The notes under the pieces: generated by a model
The model's input: the letters and a program-made list of their open reading frames with translations, nothing else
Database searches by the model: none
What the model was told of the DNA's origin: nothing
Source of the DNA: CAZLXG01 sp964563585
GTDB lineage: Bacteria; Bacteroidota; Bacteroidia; Flavobacteriales; Flavobacteriaceae
Direction of reading: 5' to 3'
NCBI GenBank assembly: GCA_964563585.1
Contig: CAZLXG010000029.1
Coordinates: 1-27,610, forward strand
Length of the DNA: 27,610 bases
Shown here: positions 15,952 to 24,719 of the stretch, piece after piece
Layout of the letters: each line of letters begins with the position of its first letter
Position numbering within the stretch: position 1 is the stretch's first letter
Position numbers and translations under genes: made by a program

Positions 15952-16944
15952 TTATGTTAGTTGTCTTGGTTTATAATCTTTTACTAAATCTGTTATAATT
16001 TTTATATGTTCTGGTGTTGTGCCACAACAACCGCCTACTATATTAATTAAATCCTTTTTTAAATATTCTTCTATTTGCGCTCCCATTTCTTCTGGTGTTT
16101 CATCATATTCTCCAAAAGCATTTGGCAAACCTGCATTTGGATGCGCCGAAATTGCAAAGTCAGTTTTACTAGCAATGGCTTCTAAATGTGGTTGCAATAA
16201 ATTTGCTCCTAAAGCACAATTAAATCCAATAGAAAACAATGGAATATGTGATACAGAAATTAAAAATGCTTCTGCTGTTTGTCCTGATAAAGTTCTACCT
16301 GAAGCATCCGTAATAGTTCCACTTAACATGATTGGAATATCAATATTACGTTCTTCTTTTACTTCTTCAATAGCAAATAATGCTGCTTTAGCATTTAAAG
16401 TATCAAACACAGTTTCTACTAATAACACATCAACACCACCATCAACTAAAGCTTCAACTTGTTGTTTATATGCTATACGTAATTCATCAAAAGTAACCGC
16501 TCTAAAACCTGGGTCGTTGACATCGGGCGACATACTAGCTGTTCGATTTGTTGGTCCCATAGAACCTGCAACAAACCGAGGTTTATATGGTTCTTTCGCT
16601 GTAAATTCATCAGCTACTTCTTTAGCAATTTTAGCAGATTGATAATTAAGTTCATACACCAAATCTTCCATTTGATAATCTGCCATCGCAATGGTGGTTC
16701 CTGAAAACGTGTTGGTTTCAACAATATCTGCTCCAGCTTCAAAATATTTTCCGTGTATGGTTTTAATCGCTTCTGGCTGCGTAATAGACAACAAATCGTT
16801 ATTGCCTTGCAATGGTGTTGGGTAATCTTTAAAACGCTCACCTCTAAAATCTTCTTCAGTAAATTTATAGGCTTGCAACATCGTTCCCATAGCGCCATCG
16901 AGCACCAAAATACGCTGTTTTAAAGCTTGTTGTATGTTTGACAT
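15952..16944 (-). CDS. metH: Methionine synthase, homocysteine-binding part (split MetH, N-terminal)
   Basis: The 330-residue protein is the homocysteine S-methyltransferase module of MetH. It starts with ILVLDGAMGTMLQ and has the zinc ligands Cys243 (GFNCALGA), Cys306 and Cys307 (GGCCGTTPEH). It activates homocysteine as a zinc thiolate that accepts the methyl group from cobalamin on the partner protein at 12805-15480. It is the first gene after the SAM-I riboswitch and is followed by the small lipoprotein gene two bases later. Confidence 0.95.
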   Translation of the reverse strand: MSNIQQALKQRILVLDGAMGTMLQAYKFTEEDFRGERFKDYPTPLQGNNDLLSITQPEAIKTIHGKYFEAGADIVETNTFSGTTIAMADYQMEDLVYELNYQSAKIAKEVADEFTAKEPYKPRFVAGSMGPTNRTASMSPDVNDPGFRAVTFDELRIAYKQQVEALVDGGVDVLLVETVFDTLNAKAALFAIEEVKEERNIDIPIMLSGTITDASGRTLSGQTAEAFLISVSHIPLFSIGFNCALGANLLQPHLEAIASKTDFAISAHPNAGLPNAFGEYDETPEEMGAQIEEYLKKDLINIVGGCCGTTPEHIKIITDLVKDYKPRQLT

Positions 16945-16973
16945 TTTGATTATTTATATCTGTATGTCATCAA

Positions 16974-16996
16974 GAAAAGTAAGGGAAACACTTTTC
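16974..16996 (-). promoter_or_regulatory. Hairpin next to the SAM riboswitch (possible expression platform)
   Basis: GAAAAGT (16996-16990) and ACTTTTC (16980-16974) pair over a nine-base loop, starting directly after the 3' strand of riboswitch P1. No T-run follows, so it is not a standard terminator, and how ligand binding is translated into control is unclear. Confidence 0.4.
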
Positions 16997-17102
16997 GTTA
17001 TCTTTCTAATACGTTAATATTAGTAGAACGTAGCACCTTCTTTACAAGATAAAGGGTTGCCAAGGTATCAACGGGTCTATTCCCTCTACCTTTCTTGATA
17101 AC
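16997..17102 (-). promoter_or_regulatory. SAM-I (S-box) riboswitch aptamer
   Basis: On the minus strand P1 is closed by GTTATC (17102-17097) and GATAAC (17002-16997). Between them the S-box landmarks occur in order: AAGAAAGGTAGAGGGA, GACCC, the kink-turn GATACCTTGGCAACC, then GAAGGTGCTA, and a P4 hairpin CTAATA/TATTAG. These match the conserved core of SAM-I aptamers. It lies 52 bases before the metH N-terminal gene and should lower expression of metH and metF when S-adenosylmethionine is abundant. Confidence 0.93.
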
Positions 17103-17128
17103 ATTAATTACGTTAATGAACTAGTTAA

Positions 17129-17160
17129 CAAAAGTACTAACTATATTTTTTTTATTCAAA
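17129..17160 (-). promoter_or_regulatory. Promoter of the SAM riboswitch / metH operon
   Basis: TTTG (17160-17157), 20 bases, then TACTTTTG (17136-17129) fits the Bacteroidota TTTG-TAnnTTTG promoter at the expected spacing, about 25 bases before the aptamer P1. The -33 box lies in the last codons of cysM, so the methionine genes can be transcribed separately from the sulfate cluster. Confidence 0.7.
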
Positions 17161-18042
17161 CAAAGTTGAAGATAAATATCTATCGCCTCTATCACAAATA
17201 ATTGCAACTATAACACCTTTATCAATTGTTTCTGCAAGCTTTAAAGCACTAGCAACTGCACCTCCGCTGCTCATTCCTGCAAACACACCTTCTTCTTTAG
17301 CTAAACGTTGCGTCATTGCTTTAGCTTCTTCCTTATTTACTTCGATTACTTTATCTACTTTTGAACGGTTGAAAAACTTAGGCACATAATCTGGCGACCA
17401 TTTTCTAATACCAGGAATTCTTACTCCATCTGCTGGTTGCACTCCTACAATTGTAATATTTTTATTTTTTTCTTTTAAATATGCTGAAACGCCCATAATA
17501 GTTCCTGTTGTTCCCATTGCAGATACAAAATGTGTTATTTTACCTTGAGTATCGTTCCAAATTTCTGGACCTGTGGTTTTATAATGTGCTTTCCAATTAT
17601 CATCATTTTCAAATTGATTAAGCAATACATAACCTTTTTCATCTCTAAGCTTAAATGCTACATCCCGCGAACCTTCAATGCCAATTTCTGCTGGTGTTAA
17701 AATAACCTCAGCACCATAAGCACACATTGTTTTCACACGTTCTACAGTAGAATTTTCAGGCATAACTAAAATCATATTCAAACCAAATAACTGTGCTATA
17801 AATGCTAAAGCAATACCTGTATTTCCGCTAGTCGATTCAACTAAATAATCACCTTTTTTAATATCGCCACGCTTAACCGCTTCATTAATCATATTAAAAG
17901 CAGCTCTATCTTTTACGCTTCCGCCTGGATTATTGCCTTCTAATTTCAATAAAAGTGTAATGTTTTTATTTGAAATAAGATGACTTACCTCAACAAGTGG
18001 CGTGTTCCCTATTTGACCTAATATGCTTTTAGCGTATGCCAT
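17152..18042 (-). CDS. cysM: Cysteine synthase (O-acetylserine sulfhydrylase, CysM type)
   Basis: This 296-residue PLP enzyme (fold type II) makes cysteine from O-acetylserine and sulfide. It has the PLP lysine in GGSVKDRAA (Lys44), the substrate loop TSGNTG at 71-76 and the GTTGTIMG phosphate-binding loop. Its length and the FNRSKVDKVIEV region fit the CysM branch rather than the longer CysK. The start overlaps cysE by 14 bases, which supports a serine-to-cysteine module at the end of the sulfate cluster. Confidence 0.94.
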   Translation of the reverse strand: MAYAKSILGQIGNTPLVEVSHLISNKNITLLLKLEGNNPGGSVKDRAAFNMINEAVKRGDIKKGDYLVESTSGNTGIALAFIAQLFGLNMILVMPENSTVERVKTMCAYGAEVILTPAEIGIEGSRDVAFKLRDEKGYVLLNQFENDDNWKAHYKTTGPEIWNDTQGKITHFVSAMGTTGTIMGVSAYLKEKNKNITIVGVQPADGVRIPGIRKWSPDYVPKFFNRSKVDKVIEVNKEEAKAMTQRLAKEEGVFAGMSSGGAVASALKLAETIDKGVIVAIICDRGDRYLSSTLFE

Positions 18043-18787
18043 TTTTTTTTGGTCTGATTTTTATTTCAGTTTGATATGTAACTAACGAATTTTCTGGAAC
18101 CGATTCAGTTATCCAAACATTGGCTCCAATAGTACTATTTGCCCCAATAACTATATCGCCTCCTAAAATGGTTGCATTTGCGTAAATGCATACATTTTCT
18201 TCAATAGTTGGATGCCTTTTTGTTGATGCTAAACTTTTGTTTACTTGCAACCCGCCTAAAGTTACACCTTGATAAATTTTCACGTTATCTTTAATAATTG
18301 AGGATTCTCCAATTACAATTCCTGTTCCGTGGTCTATATAAAATGATTTGCCAATTGTTGCCCCAGGATTAATATCAATACCAGTGATTCCATGCACATA
18401 TTCACTCATCATTCTTGGAATTATTGGCAATTTCAATTTATATAATTCATGACTTATTCTGTAAATAACAATAGCATGAAAACCAGGATAAGCCAAATAA
18501 ATTTCTTCTAAACAATCTGATGCTGGGTCGTTTTGTTCAAACGCCATAGCATCTAAATCTAATGCCTTTCTAATATTTGGTAATTCTTCATAAAATGAAT
18601 CCCAAGTTCCAGTTCTATCTTCAGCACAAACTTGTTGTGCTATTTTTAAAAATGTTTGCTTTAACTGTGCCCAATTATCTGCATTTTCATCCTCAAAAAG
18701 CGCATAGAATAATTCCTTTGTAAAATCTTCTACAATTTCTTTTAATCTAAGATCAAAACATTTAAAAGGTTCCCCAAATAAGGTCAT
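18029..18787 (-). CDS. cysE: Serine O-acetyltransferase
   Basis: The 252-residue enzyme makes O-acetylserine, the carbon acceptor for sulfide. The helical N-terminal half (about 1-130) is followed by a left-handed beta-helix of hexapeptide repeats (DINPGATIGKSFYIDHGTG, then VIGESSIIKDNVKIYQGVTLGG) with the catalytic DHGTG His. The N-terminal region resembles the EpsC/long CysE type. Such enzymes are usually feedback-inhibited by cysteine, which is family knowledge. It overlaps cysM and is 11 bases from the flavoprotein gene upstream. Confidence 0.93.
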   Translation of the reverse strand: MTLFGEPFKCFDLRLKEIVEDFTKELFYALFEDENADNWAQLKQTFLKIAQQVCAEDRTGTWDSFYEELPNIRKALDLDAMAFEQNDPASDCLEEIYLAYPGFHAIVIYRISHELYKLKLPIIPRMMSEYVHGITGIDINPGATIGKSFYIDHGTGIVIGESSIIKDNVKIYQGVTLGGLQVNKSLASTKRHPTIEENVCIYANATILGGDIVIGANSTIGANVWITESVPENSLVTYQTEIKIRPKKNGIR

Positions 18788-18798
18788 AGAATTTTAAT

Positions 18799-19857
18799 TT
18801 ATGTTGTCTCGATAGCTTTAACAACTGCTTTTGGTGCTTCTTTACGTGTTCCATCAAAACCATCAATACCACTAACTGTTGTGTATTTTAAAACATACTT
18901 TTTACCTGGATTAAGGATTTTATAAGCCGCTTGACACATTAAAGTTGCTTCGTGAAAACCACAAAGAATTAATTTTAATTTCTCAGGATATGTGTTTACA
19001 TCTCCAATAGCAAAAACACCCGGAATATTAGTTTGATAATTTAATGAGTTATCAACTTTTATAGCATTCTTTTCAATTTCTAACCCCCAATTTCCAATAG
19101 GTCCTAATTTAGGAGACAAACCAAATAATGGAATAAAATGGTCGGTTTCAAGTTGAGTTAATTCACCACCTCTTTCATAAGTAATAGCCTCAATCTTTCC
19201 ATCACCATGTAACGCTTTAACTTCTGCTGGTGTAACTAAATTTATTTTACCAAGCTTAGTTAATTCTCCTACTTTTTCAACAGAATCTAATGCGCCTCTA
19301 AACTCATTTCTTCTATGAATTAAAGTTACAGATGAAGCTACATCGGTTAAAAATATACTCCAATCAAGTGCAGAATCACCTCCACCAGAAATCACGACTT
19401 TTTTATTACGGTAAAATTCAGGATCTTTAATAATGTATTCAACACCTTTGTCTTCATAATCCTCAATACCTTCAATTTTTGGTTTTCTAGGTTCGAAAGA
19501 TCCTAAACCACCAGCAATAGCAACTATTGGCGCATGATGTTTTGTTCCTTTATTTGTGGTAACAATAAACGAACCGTCTTCTTGTTTATCGATAGTTTCA
19601 GCACGTTCTCCTAAAGTAAAACCTGGTTCAAACTGTTTTCCTTGTTCTAATAAATTTTTAGTTAAGTCGCCTGCTAATATTTCTGGAAAACCAGGAATAT
19701 CGTAAATAGGCTTTTTAGGATAAATTTCTGAACATTGTCCACCCGGTTGTGGTAACGCATCAATTAAATGACACTTTAATTTTAATAATCCAGCTTCAAA
19801 AACTGTGAATAATCCAGTTGGACCAGCACCTATTATAAGTATATCTGTTTTAATCAT
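18799..19857 (-). CDS. Ferredoxin-NADP reductase-like flavoprotein (TrxR-like FNR)
   Basis: The 352-residue protein has the FAD motif GAGPTGLF at 10-17, a second nucleotide motif SGGGDSALDW and the FAD-binding GVFAIGDVNTYPEK. The thioredoxin-reductase redox pair CxxC is absent, as in type 2 ferredoxin-NADP reductases such as YumC. Lying in the sulfite reduction cluster, where no NADPH-flavoprotein subunit (CysJ) exists, it probably reduces the ferredoxin that feeds the siroheme sulfite reductase. An AAGGAG sequence lies upstream and the start overlaps the preceding gene in an ATGA. The partner ferredoxin is not in the window. Confidence 0.85.
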   Translation of the reverse strand: MIKTDILIIGAGPTGLFTVFEAGLLKLKCHLIDALPQPGGQCSEIYPKKPIYDIPGFPEILAGDLTKNLLEQGKQFEPGFTLGERAETIDKQEDGSFIVTTNKGTKHHAPIVAIAGGLGSFEPRKPKIEGIEDYEDKGVEYIIKDPEFYRNKKVVISGGGDSALDWSIFLTDVASSVTLIHRRNEFRGALDSVEKVGELTKLGKINLVTPAEVKALHGDGKIEAITYERGGELTQLETDHFIPLFGLSPKLGPIGNWGLEIEKNAIKVDNSLNYQTNIPGVFAIGDVNTYPEKLKLILCGFHEATLMCQAAYKILNPGKKYVLKYTTVSGIDGFDGTRKEAPKAVVKAIETT

Positions 19858-20444
19858 TTTATGACTCCTTTTTTTTCAATTAGGGTTTTGGTTACTTCGT
19901 TTAGTGTTTCCACTTTTTGTTCAAAATTACCTTTTATTGTTTTTCTATATTCATTTAAATTCTTAACCAAATCATCAATATTTTCTGGAATTACATCTTC
20001 AAAAAATTGACGCAATCTTTTGGCTGTTGTTGGCGATTTTCCGTTAGTCGAAATTGCGACTTTCACATTACCTTTTGTAACAATTCCGCCCATATAAAAA
20101 TCGCAATACGAAGGATTGTCAGCTACATTAACCAAAATTCCTTTTTTTCTACAGTGCTTATGTACTTTTAAGTTTACCTCCGTAACATTAGTTGTAGCTA
20201 TAACAATATTATTTCCTTTTAAATAACGCTTATTATATATGTCTTCAATTAAAGTTACCTTTCCTGTTTTCGCTACAAAAATAGTATTTTCTTTAAATTC
20301 TGGCGCAACCATTGTTACATTCGCATCTGGACTAGATTTTAATAAAAATCGCAATTTTTCTTCCGCAACAAAACCGCCACCTACAATAAGTACGTTTAGT
20401 TTATTCAGCTTTAAAAAAATGGGATATAAATTATTTCGTTCCAT
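19854..20444 (-). CDS. Precorrin-2 dehydrogenase / sirohydrochlorin ferrochelatase (Met8/CysG-N type)
   Basis: The 196-residue protein carries an NAD-binding GGGFVAEEK motif near residue 22, IATTNVTEVN, VNVADNPSYCDF and the ISTNGKSPTTAKRLR helix typical of the Met8/CysG-B fold. It oxidises precorrin-2 to sirohydrochlorin and, in this family, often also inserts iron to make siroheme. Siroheme is the cofactor of the sulfite reductase two genes upstream. The gene is three bases after cobA and overlaps the flavoprotein gene, so cofactor and enzyme are made together. Confidence 0.93.
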   Translation of the reverse strand: MERNNLYPIFLKLNKLNVLIVGGGFVAEEKLRFLLKSSPDANVTMVAPEFKENTIFVAKTGKVTLIEDIYNKRYLKGNNIVIATTNVTEVNLKVHKHCRKKGILVNVADNPSYCDFYMGGIVTKGNVKVAISTNGKSPTTAKRLRQFFEDVIPENIDDLVKNLNEYRKTIKGNFEQKVETLNEVTKTLIEKKGVIK

Positions 20445-20447
20445 AAA

Positions 20448-21221
20448 TTAACGCTTTGCAATATTTTCTTTAACATCTTTATAAAGAGATGATAAAACTA
20501 CGCGTTCTTTTACTACTTCGCCTATTACAATAATAGCTGGTGTAGACAATTGTTGTTCTTCAACTACTTTACGAATTGTACTGATTGTTCCGAAACCAAA
20601 TTTTTCATTTTCAGTTGTACCGTCTTGTATAATTGCAACTGGTGTATTTTCTTTGTTTTCTTTTGAAAAAATTTTGACAATTTCATCCAACTTATGCATT
20701 CCCATAAGAATAACTATTGTTGCAGATGATTTTGCTGCCAAAGTCACATCACTTGATAATTTATGTGATTTCGTTGTACCTGTCATTACCCAAAAACTTC
20801 TTGAAACACCTCGTTTTGTTAACGGAATTCCTTGATATTCTGGAACTGCAATTACCGATGAAATACCTGGAACAGTATATGTTTCAATATCAAATTCTCG
20901 AGCATAATCAATCTCTTCTGCACCTCTACCAAAAATAAATGGGTCGCCACCTTTTAAGCGTACAACATGTCCACAATTTTTTGCTCTATCTACAATAAGC
21001 TCATTAATTTGCTCTTGCATATAGCTAAAATAACCTTTACGCTTTCCTACAAAAATAAGCTCGACATCTTTTGATGCGTACTTTAACAAATCTTCATTTA
21101 TAAGTGCATCATACAAAATAACATCTGCAGATTCTATCGCTTTAATAGCTTTAAGCGTTATTAATTCTACATCGCCTGGACCCGCACCTACAACAGTTAA
21201 TTTTGGAGTTTTCGCATTCAT
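20448..21221 (-). CDS. cobA: Uroporphyrinogen-III C-methyltransferase
   Basis: This 257-residue SAM-dependent enzyme (SUMT) methylates uroporphyrinogen III twice to precorrin-2, the first step towards siroheme. It shows GAGPGD at 13-18, YDALIN, RLKGGDPFIFGRG and VPGISSV, the standard SUMT signatures. It forms a two-gene siroheme module with the Met8-like gene, placed directly after the sulfite reductase gene (10 bases away). Confidence 0.95.
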   Translation of the reverse strand: MNAKTPKLTVVGAGPGDVELITLKAIKAIESADVILYDALINEDLLKYASKDVELIFVGKRKGYFSYMQEQINELIVDRAKNCGHVVRLKGGDPFIFGRGAEEIDYAREFDIETYTVPGISSVIAVPEYQGIPLTKRGVSRSFWVMTGTTKSHKLSSDVTLAAKSSATIVILMGMHKLDEIVKIFSKENKENTPVAIIQDGTTENEKFGFGTISTIRKVVEEQQLSTPAIIVIGEVVKERVVLSSLYKDVKENIAKR

Positions 21222-21231
21222 GTTCTACTTT

Positions 21232-23331
21232 TTAAACTACTTTCTTTTGAAGTGTTTCAATTTCTCTATAAGCTCTTACTTTATCTAAAAACTGATTTGC
21301 ATTTTCAATATATTTTGAAGCAAATTTTTCGGTTGGTGCAAATTTATTAATTTGATATATCAAATCGGCAAAAGATGCCCCTAAATCTATATCTCCGCTT
21401 GCAACAAACAATTCGTCAAACTGACTTATAATTCCTGCATGTGTATTTGTCATTTTATTTTCGGCTAATAATAACGCTTTCGCGGAATTAACCAAAGATG
21501 CATAAGCGTAATAAATAGCACTTGAATATACTTCATCATCAAACGATTTTTTAGCATCGTCAATTTTTTCTTCGCTTTCTAAAAACAAGGTGGCTATTAA
21601 ATCAATAACAACACCTGCACATTCGCCAATACCAATTTCTTTAACGTACTTTTCTTCTTCTCCCCAATCAATAAAATCTTCTTGAATTAAATTTGAAACA
21701 TCAGACAAATCAGTTAAAAAATCATAAAAATACTTTTCACCCTTTTCTTTATAATACTCAACAAATAGTTTTCCGTTCGCATTAACTTCAAAATCGTTTA
21801 AAATTCTTCGTAATGCTTCTGAGCCTCTTTTGCTTGGTATTTTTACAACTTTATCAGCAAAAAGCGCTTTCCCATTACCTAAATTCCCACCACCAAGTAA
21901 AACTTGCAATGCTGGTGCAACCAACTTATCTGGCGTACGAACCGACATACCTTGAAACCCAATATTTGCCATATTATGTTGACCACAAGCATTCATGCAA
22001 CCACTAATTTTTATAACTAAATCTTCGTTTTTTAAATACTGTGGGTATTCCGTTTTAATAACACGTTCTAATTCCTCTGCAATCCCTGTACTACTTGAAA
22101 TTCCTAAATTACAAGTATCTGTTCCTGGACATGCAGTAATATCTACCGCTTTATTATAACCTGCTTCTACAAAGCCAAGCTTTTCTAATTCAGTATAGAA
22201 AAACGGTACTAAATCTTCTTTTACAAAAGGAATAATAATATTTTGACGCAACGTTAAACGAATTTCATTCGCTGCATATTTCTCAACTAAATCGGCTAAT
22301 AATCGTGCTTTATTAGTATAAAAATCACCTAATAATACTTTAATTCCAATAGCAACATAACCTTCCTGTTTTTGTGGAATTAAGTTTGTCAATTTCCAAA
22401 TTTTAAAAGCTTTTTGATCTTTAATTTCAACTTTAGGAGTTTCAACTTCAACTGGTTTTGATGCCACATAAGAATCTGCATCAATTTCAATAGATTTAAA
22501 TTCAATGGCATTTTGTTCAGCTTCAATTAAATCTCTAAAAGCATCTAATCCTATCCCTTTTAAAAGAAATTTCATTCGCGCTTTAGCTCTACTTTTACGT
22601 TCACCATAACGGTCAAAAACTCTTAAAACACCTTCCATTACTGGAATAATTTTATTAGTTTCTAAAAAATCATATAATACATCTGCATGACGCGGTTGCG
22701 AACCTAAACCACCAGCAACCATAACTTTAAAACCACGAACACCATTTTCAATTTTCGCAATAAATCCTAAATCATGTAAATAAGACAAACCTGTATCTTC
22801 ATTGGTTGATGAAAAAGAGACTTTAAATTTACGTCCCATTTCTTGACAAATTGGGTTACGTAAAAAGAATTTATATACCGCATCTGCATAAGGAGATACA
22901 TCAAAAGGTTCATCAACATCTATACCCGCAGTTTCAGATGCTGTTACGTTTCGTACAACATTTCCACAAGCTTCACGCAACGTTACATCATCCTTTTCTA
23001 ATTCTGCCCAAAGCTCTGGCGTTCTCTCTAAATCGACATAATGAATTTGAATATCTTGGCGTGTTGTAATATGCAAACGACTACGAGAATATTCATCTGA
23101 AACTTCAGAAATTCTTCGTAATTGGTTGCTTAATACTTTTCCGTAAGGTATTTTCATACGAATCATTTGTACACCTTCTTGACGTTGACCGTAAACACCT
23201 CTTGCTAAACGAAGACTTCTAAATTTTTCTTCATCTACTTTTCCACTATTAAATAACTCAATTTTATTGGCTAATTCAATAATATCTTGTTCAACGATTG
23301 GGTTTTCTATTTCTGTTCTAAAACTTTGCAT
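21232..23331 (-). CDS. Ferredoxin-type sulfite reductase with C-terminal HEPN-like domain
   Basis: Residues 1 to about 540 form a siroheme and 4Fe-4S nitrite/sulfite reductase: VYGQRQEGVQMIRMKIPYG near the start and cluster cysteines Cys401, Cys407 (ACPGTDTCN), Cys445 and Cys449 (SGCMNACG). It should reduce sulfite to sulfide using ferredoxin. The last 150 residues are not part of that fold. They form a helical region (ECAGVVIDLIATLFLESE, SSAIYYAYASLVNSAKALLL, THAGIISQFDELF) resembling HEPN domains, without an obvious catalytic Arg-x4-6-His motif. The fusion is long for the family (699 residues) and the role of the tail is unknown. The context (cysDNH upstream, siroheme genes downstream) favours sulfite over nitrite as substrate. 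Confidence 0.92.
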   Translation of the reverse strand: MQSFRTEIENPIVEQDIIELANKIELFNSGKVDEEKFRSLRLARGVYGQRQEGVQMIRMKIPYGKVLSNQLRRISEVSDEYSRSRLHITTRQDIQIHYVDLERTPELWAELEKDDVTLREACGNVVRNVTASETAGIDVDEPFDVSPYADAVYKFFLRNPICQEMGRKFKVSFSSTNEDTGLSYLHDLGFIAKIENGVRGFKVMVAGGLGSQPRHADVLYDFLETNKIIPVMEGVLRVFDRYGERKSRAKARMKFLLKGIGLDAFRDLIEAEQNAIEFKSIEIDADSYVASKPVEVETPKVEIKDQKAFKIWKLTNLIPQKQEGYVAIGIKVLLGDFYTNKARLLADLVEKYAANEIRLTLRQNIIIPFVKEDLVPFFYTELEKLGFVEAGYNKAVDITACPGTDTCNLGISSSTGIAEELERVIKTEYPQYLKNEDLVIKISGCMNACGQHNMANIGFQGMSVRTPDKLVAPALQVLLGGGNLGNGKALFADKVVKIPSKRGSEALRRILNDFEVNANGKLFVEYYKEKGEKYFYDFLTDLSDVSNLIQEDFIDWGEEEKYVKEIGIGECAGVVIDLIATLFLESEEKIDDAKKSFDDEVYSSAIYYAYASLVNSAKALLLAENKMTNTHAGIISQFDELFVASGDIDLGASFADLIYQINKFAPTEKFASKYIENANQFLDKVRAYREIETLQKKVV

Positions 23332-23378
23332 GACATACCTGACCTTTCTATAATTAAGAAAGAATTTTTAGTTATTTT

Positions 23379-24626
23379 TTACTGAATAAAACCAGCACCT
23401 ACTGTATTATTTGATTGTGTATCAATTATAATAAACGAACCATTTGTTCTATGATTTTTAAATTGATCATAAAAAATAGGCTTGTTTAATTTGAAAGTAA
23501 CCGAAGCAATATCGTTAACTCCTAAACCTAAAACATCGGTTTCTACACCTGAATAATCTGGATTTATTTTATGATTTATTGTATCCACTTTCGCCAAGAC
23601 TTTATTTATTCCGTGTTGCACAATATACTTTGAACCCGTAGTTAATTGCTTAGAATCCATCCAACATACATTGGCTGTAAATTGCTTTTCAATAGTTGGT
23701 AAATCACCATCTTTAACAATCATATCGCCACGACTAACATTAATATCGTTTTCTAAAGTAATGGTAACCGATGAACGTCTTGAAGCTGTTTCATATTTTT
23801 CATCATAAAAATAAATAGCTGCAATTTTAGATTTTGTTTGCGATGGCAATACTACAATATCGTCACCAACACTTAAATTACCACCATAAACTTTTCCTGC
23901 ATAACCTCTATAATCGTGAAAATTTTCAGTTTTTGGACGAATAACATATTGCACTGGAAACCTTGGAGTTCCAATATTATAAATATCAGATTTGTCTAAT
24001 TGTTCCAAATGCTCTAATAATGCTTCGCCTTTATACCAAGGCATTTTTTCAGATTTATTCACCACATTATCACCTTTTAAAGCACTTACTGGAATAAAGG
24101 TTATTGTTTGGTCTTTATAATCTCTTTTACTCATCAATTCCGTAAAATCTACTTTGATTTTATTGTAAGTTTCTTCAGAATAATCAACCAAATCCATTTT
24201 ATTAATAGCAACAACAACATCTTTAATTCTTAATAAATTATTGATGAAAAAGTGACGATTTGTTTGCTCAATAACACCTTTTCTAGCATCAATTAATATA
24301 ATAGACGCTTGCGATGTTGATGCACCCGTAACCATGTTTCTTGTATATTCTACATGCCCAGGTGTATCAGCAATAATGTAACTTTTCTTTTTTGTTGAAA
24401 AGTAAATATGCGCCACATCAATAGTAATTCCTTGCTCTCTTTCGGCAACTAAACCATCTGTTGCTAACGAAAAATCTAAATAATCGTAACCACGTTGTTT
24501 ACTTGTTTTTTCAATAGCTTCTAACTTATCGGTTGTTAACGATTTTGTATCGTAAAGTATACGTCCAATCAAGGTGCTTTTCCCATCATCTACACTTCCT
24601 GCTGTTGCAATTTTTAATACTTCCAT
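23379..24626 (-). CDS. cysN: Sulfate adenylyltransferase subunit 1 (GTPase)
   Basis: The 415-residue EF-Tu-like GTPase drives APS formation by CysD. GTP motifs are GSVDDGKST (10-18), DTPGHVEYTRNM and NKMD, followed by beta-barrel domains. The length is that of a stand-alone CysN: there is no C-terminal APS kinase domain as in CysNC fusions. The start is 93 bases after cysD, a spacer in which I see no gene or clear signal. Confidence 0.95.
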   Translation of the reverse strand: MEVLKIATAGSVDDGKSTLIGRILYDTKSLTTDKLEAIEKTSKQRGYDYLDFSLATDGLVAEREQGITIDVAHIYFSTKKKSYIIADTPGHVEYTRNMVTGASTSQASIILIDARKGVIEQTNRHFFINNLLRIKDVVVAINKMDLVDYSEETYNKIKVDFTELMSKRDYKDQTITFIPVSALKGDNVVNKSEKMPWYKGEALLEHLEQLDKSDIYNIGTPRFPVQYVIRPKTENFHDYRGYAGKVYGGNLSVGDDIVVLPSQTKSKIAAIYFYDEKYETASRRSSVTITLENDINVSRGDMIVKDGDLPTIEKQFTANVCWMDSKQLTTGSKYIVQHGINKVLAKVDTINHKINPDYSGVETDVLGLGVNDIASVTFKLNKPIFYDQFKNHRTNGSFIIIDTQSNNTVGAGFIQ

Positions 24627-24719
24627 TTTATTTTTCTGTTGGCTTTTAGCTATTTACTATAAGCTTAATTTTTATTCATTTTAAAGTTTTCGATTTCGCG
24701 TAAACAACAAACTTGTATT

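Noticed and set aside
16019..16642. 207-codon plus-strand ORF
   Set aside because: It lies wholly antisense to the metH homocysteine domain, and its translation has no recognisable domain. It is a shadow of a conserved gene.
16945..17151. Cobalamin riboswitch in front of the B12-dependent metH
   Set aside because: The conserved elements are those of SAM-I (GGCAACC kink-turn, GGTGCTA). No B12-box is present.
23332..23378. CTTTCT/AGAAAG hairpin before the sulfite reductase gene
   Set aside because: Six A/T-rich pairs with no T-run, easily expected by chance in this composition.
24627..24719. Possible cysC remnant or small gene in the cysD-cysN spacer
   Set aside because: Only very short frames occur (for example ATG with four codons) and there is no P-loop, so it is treated as an empty spacer.
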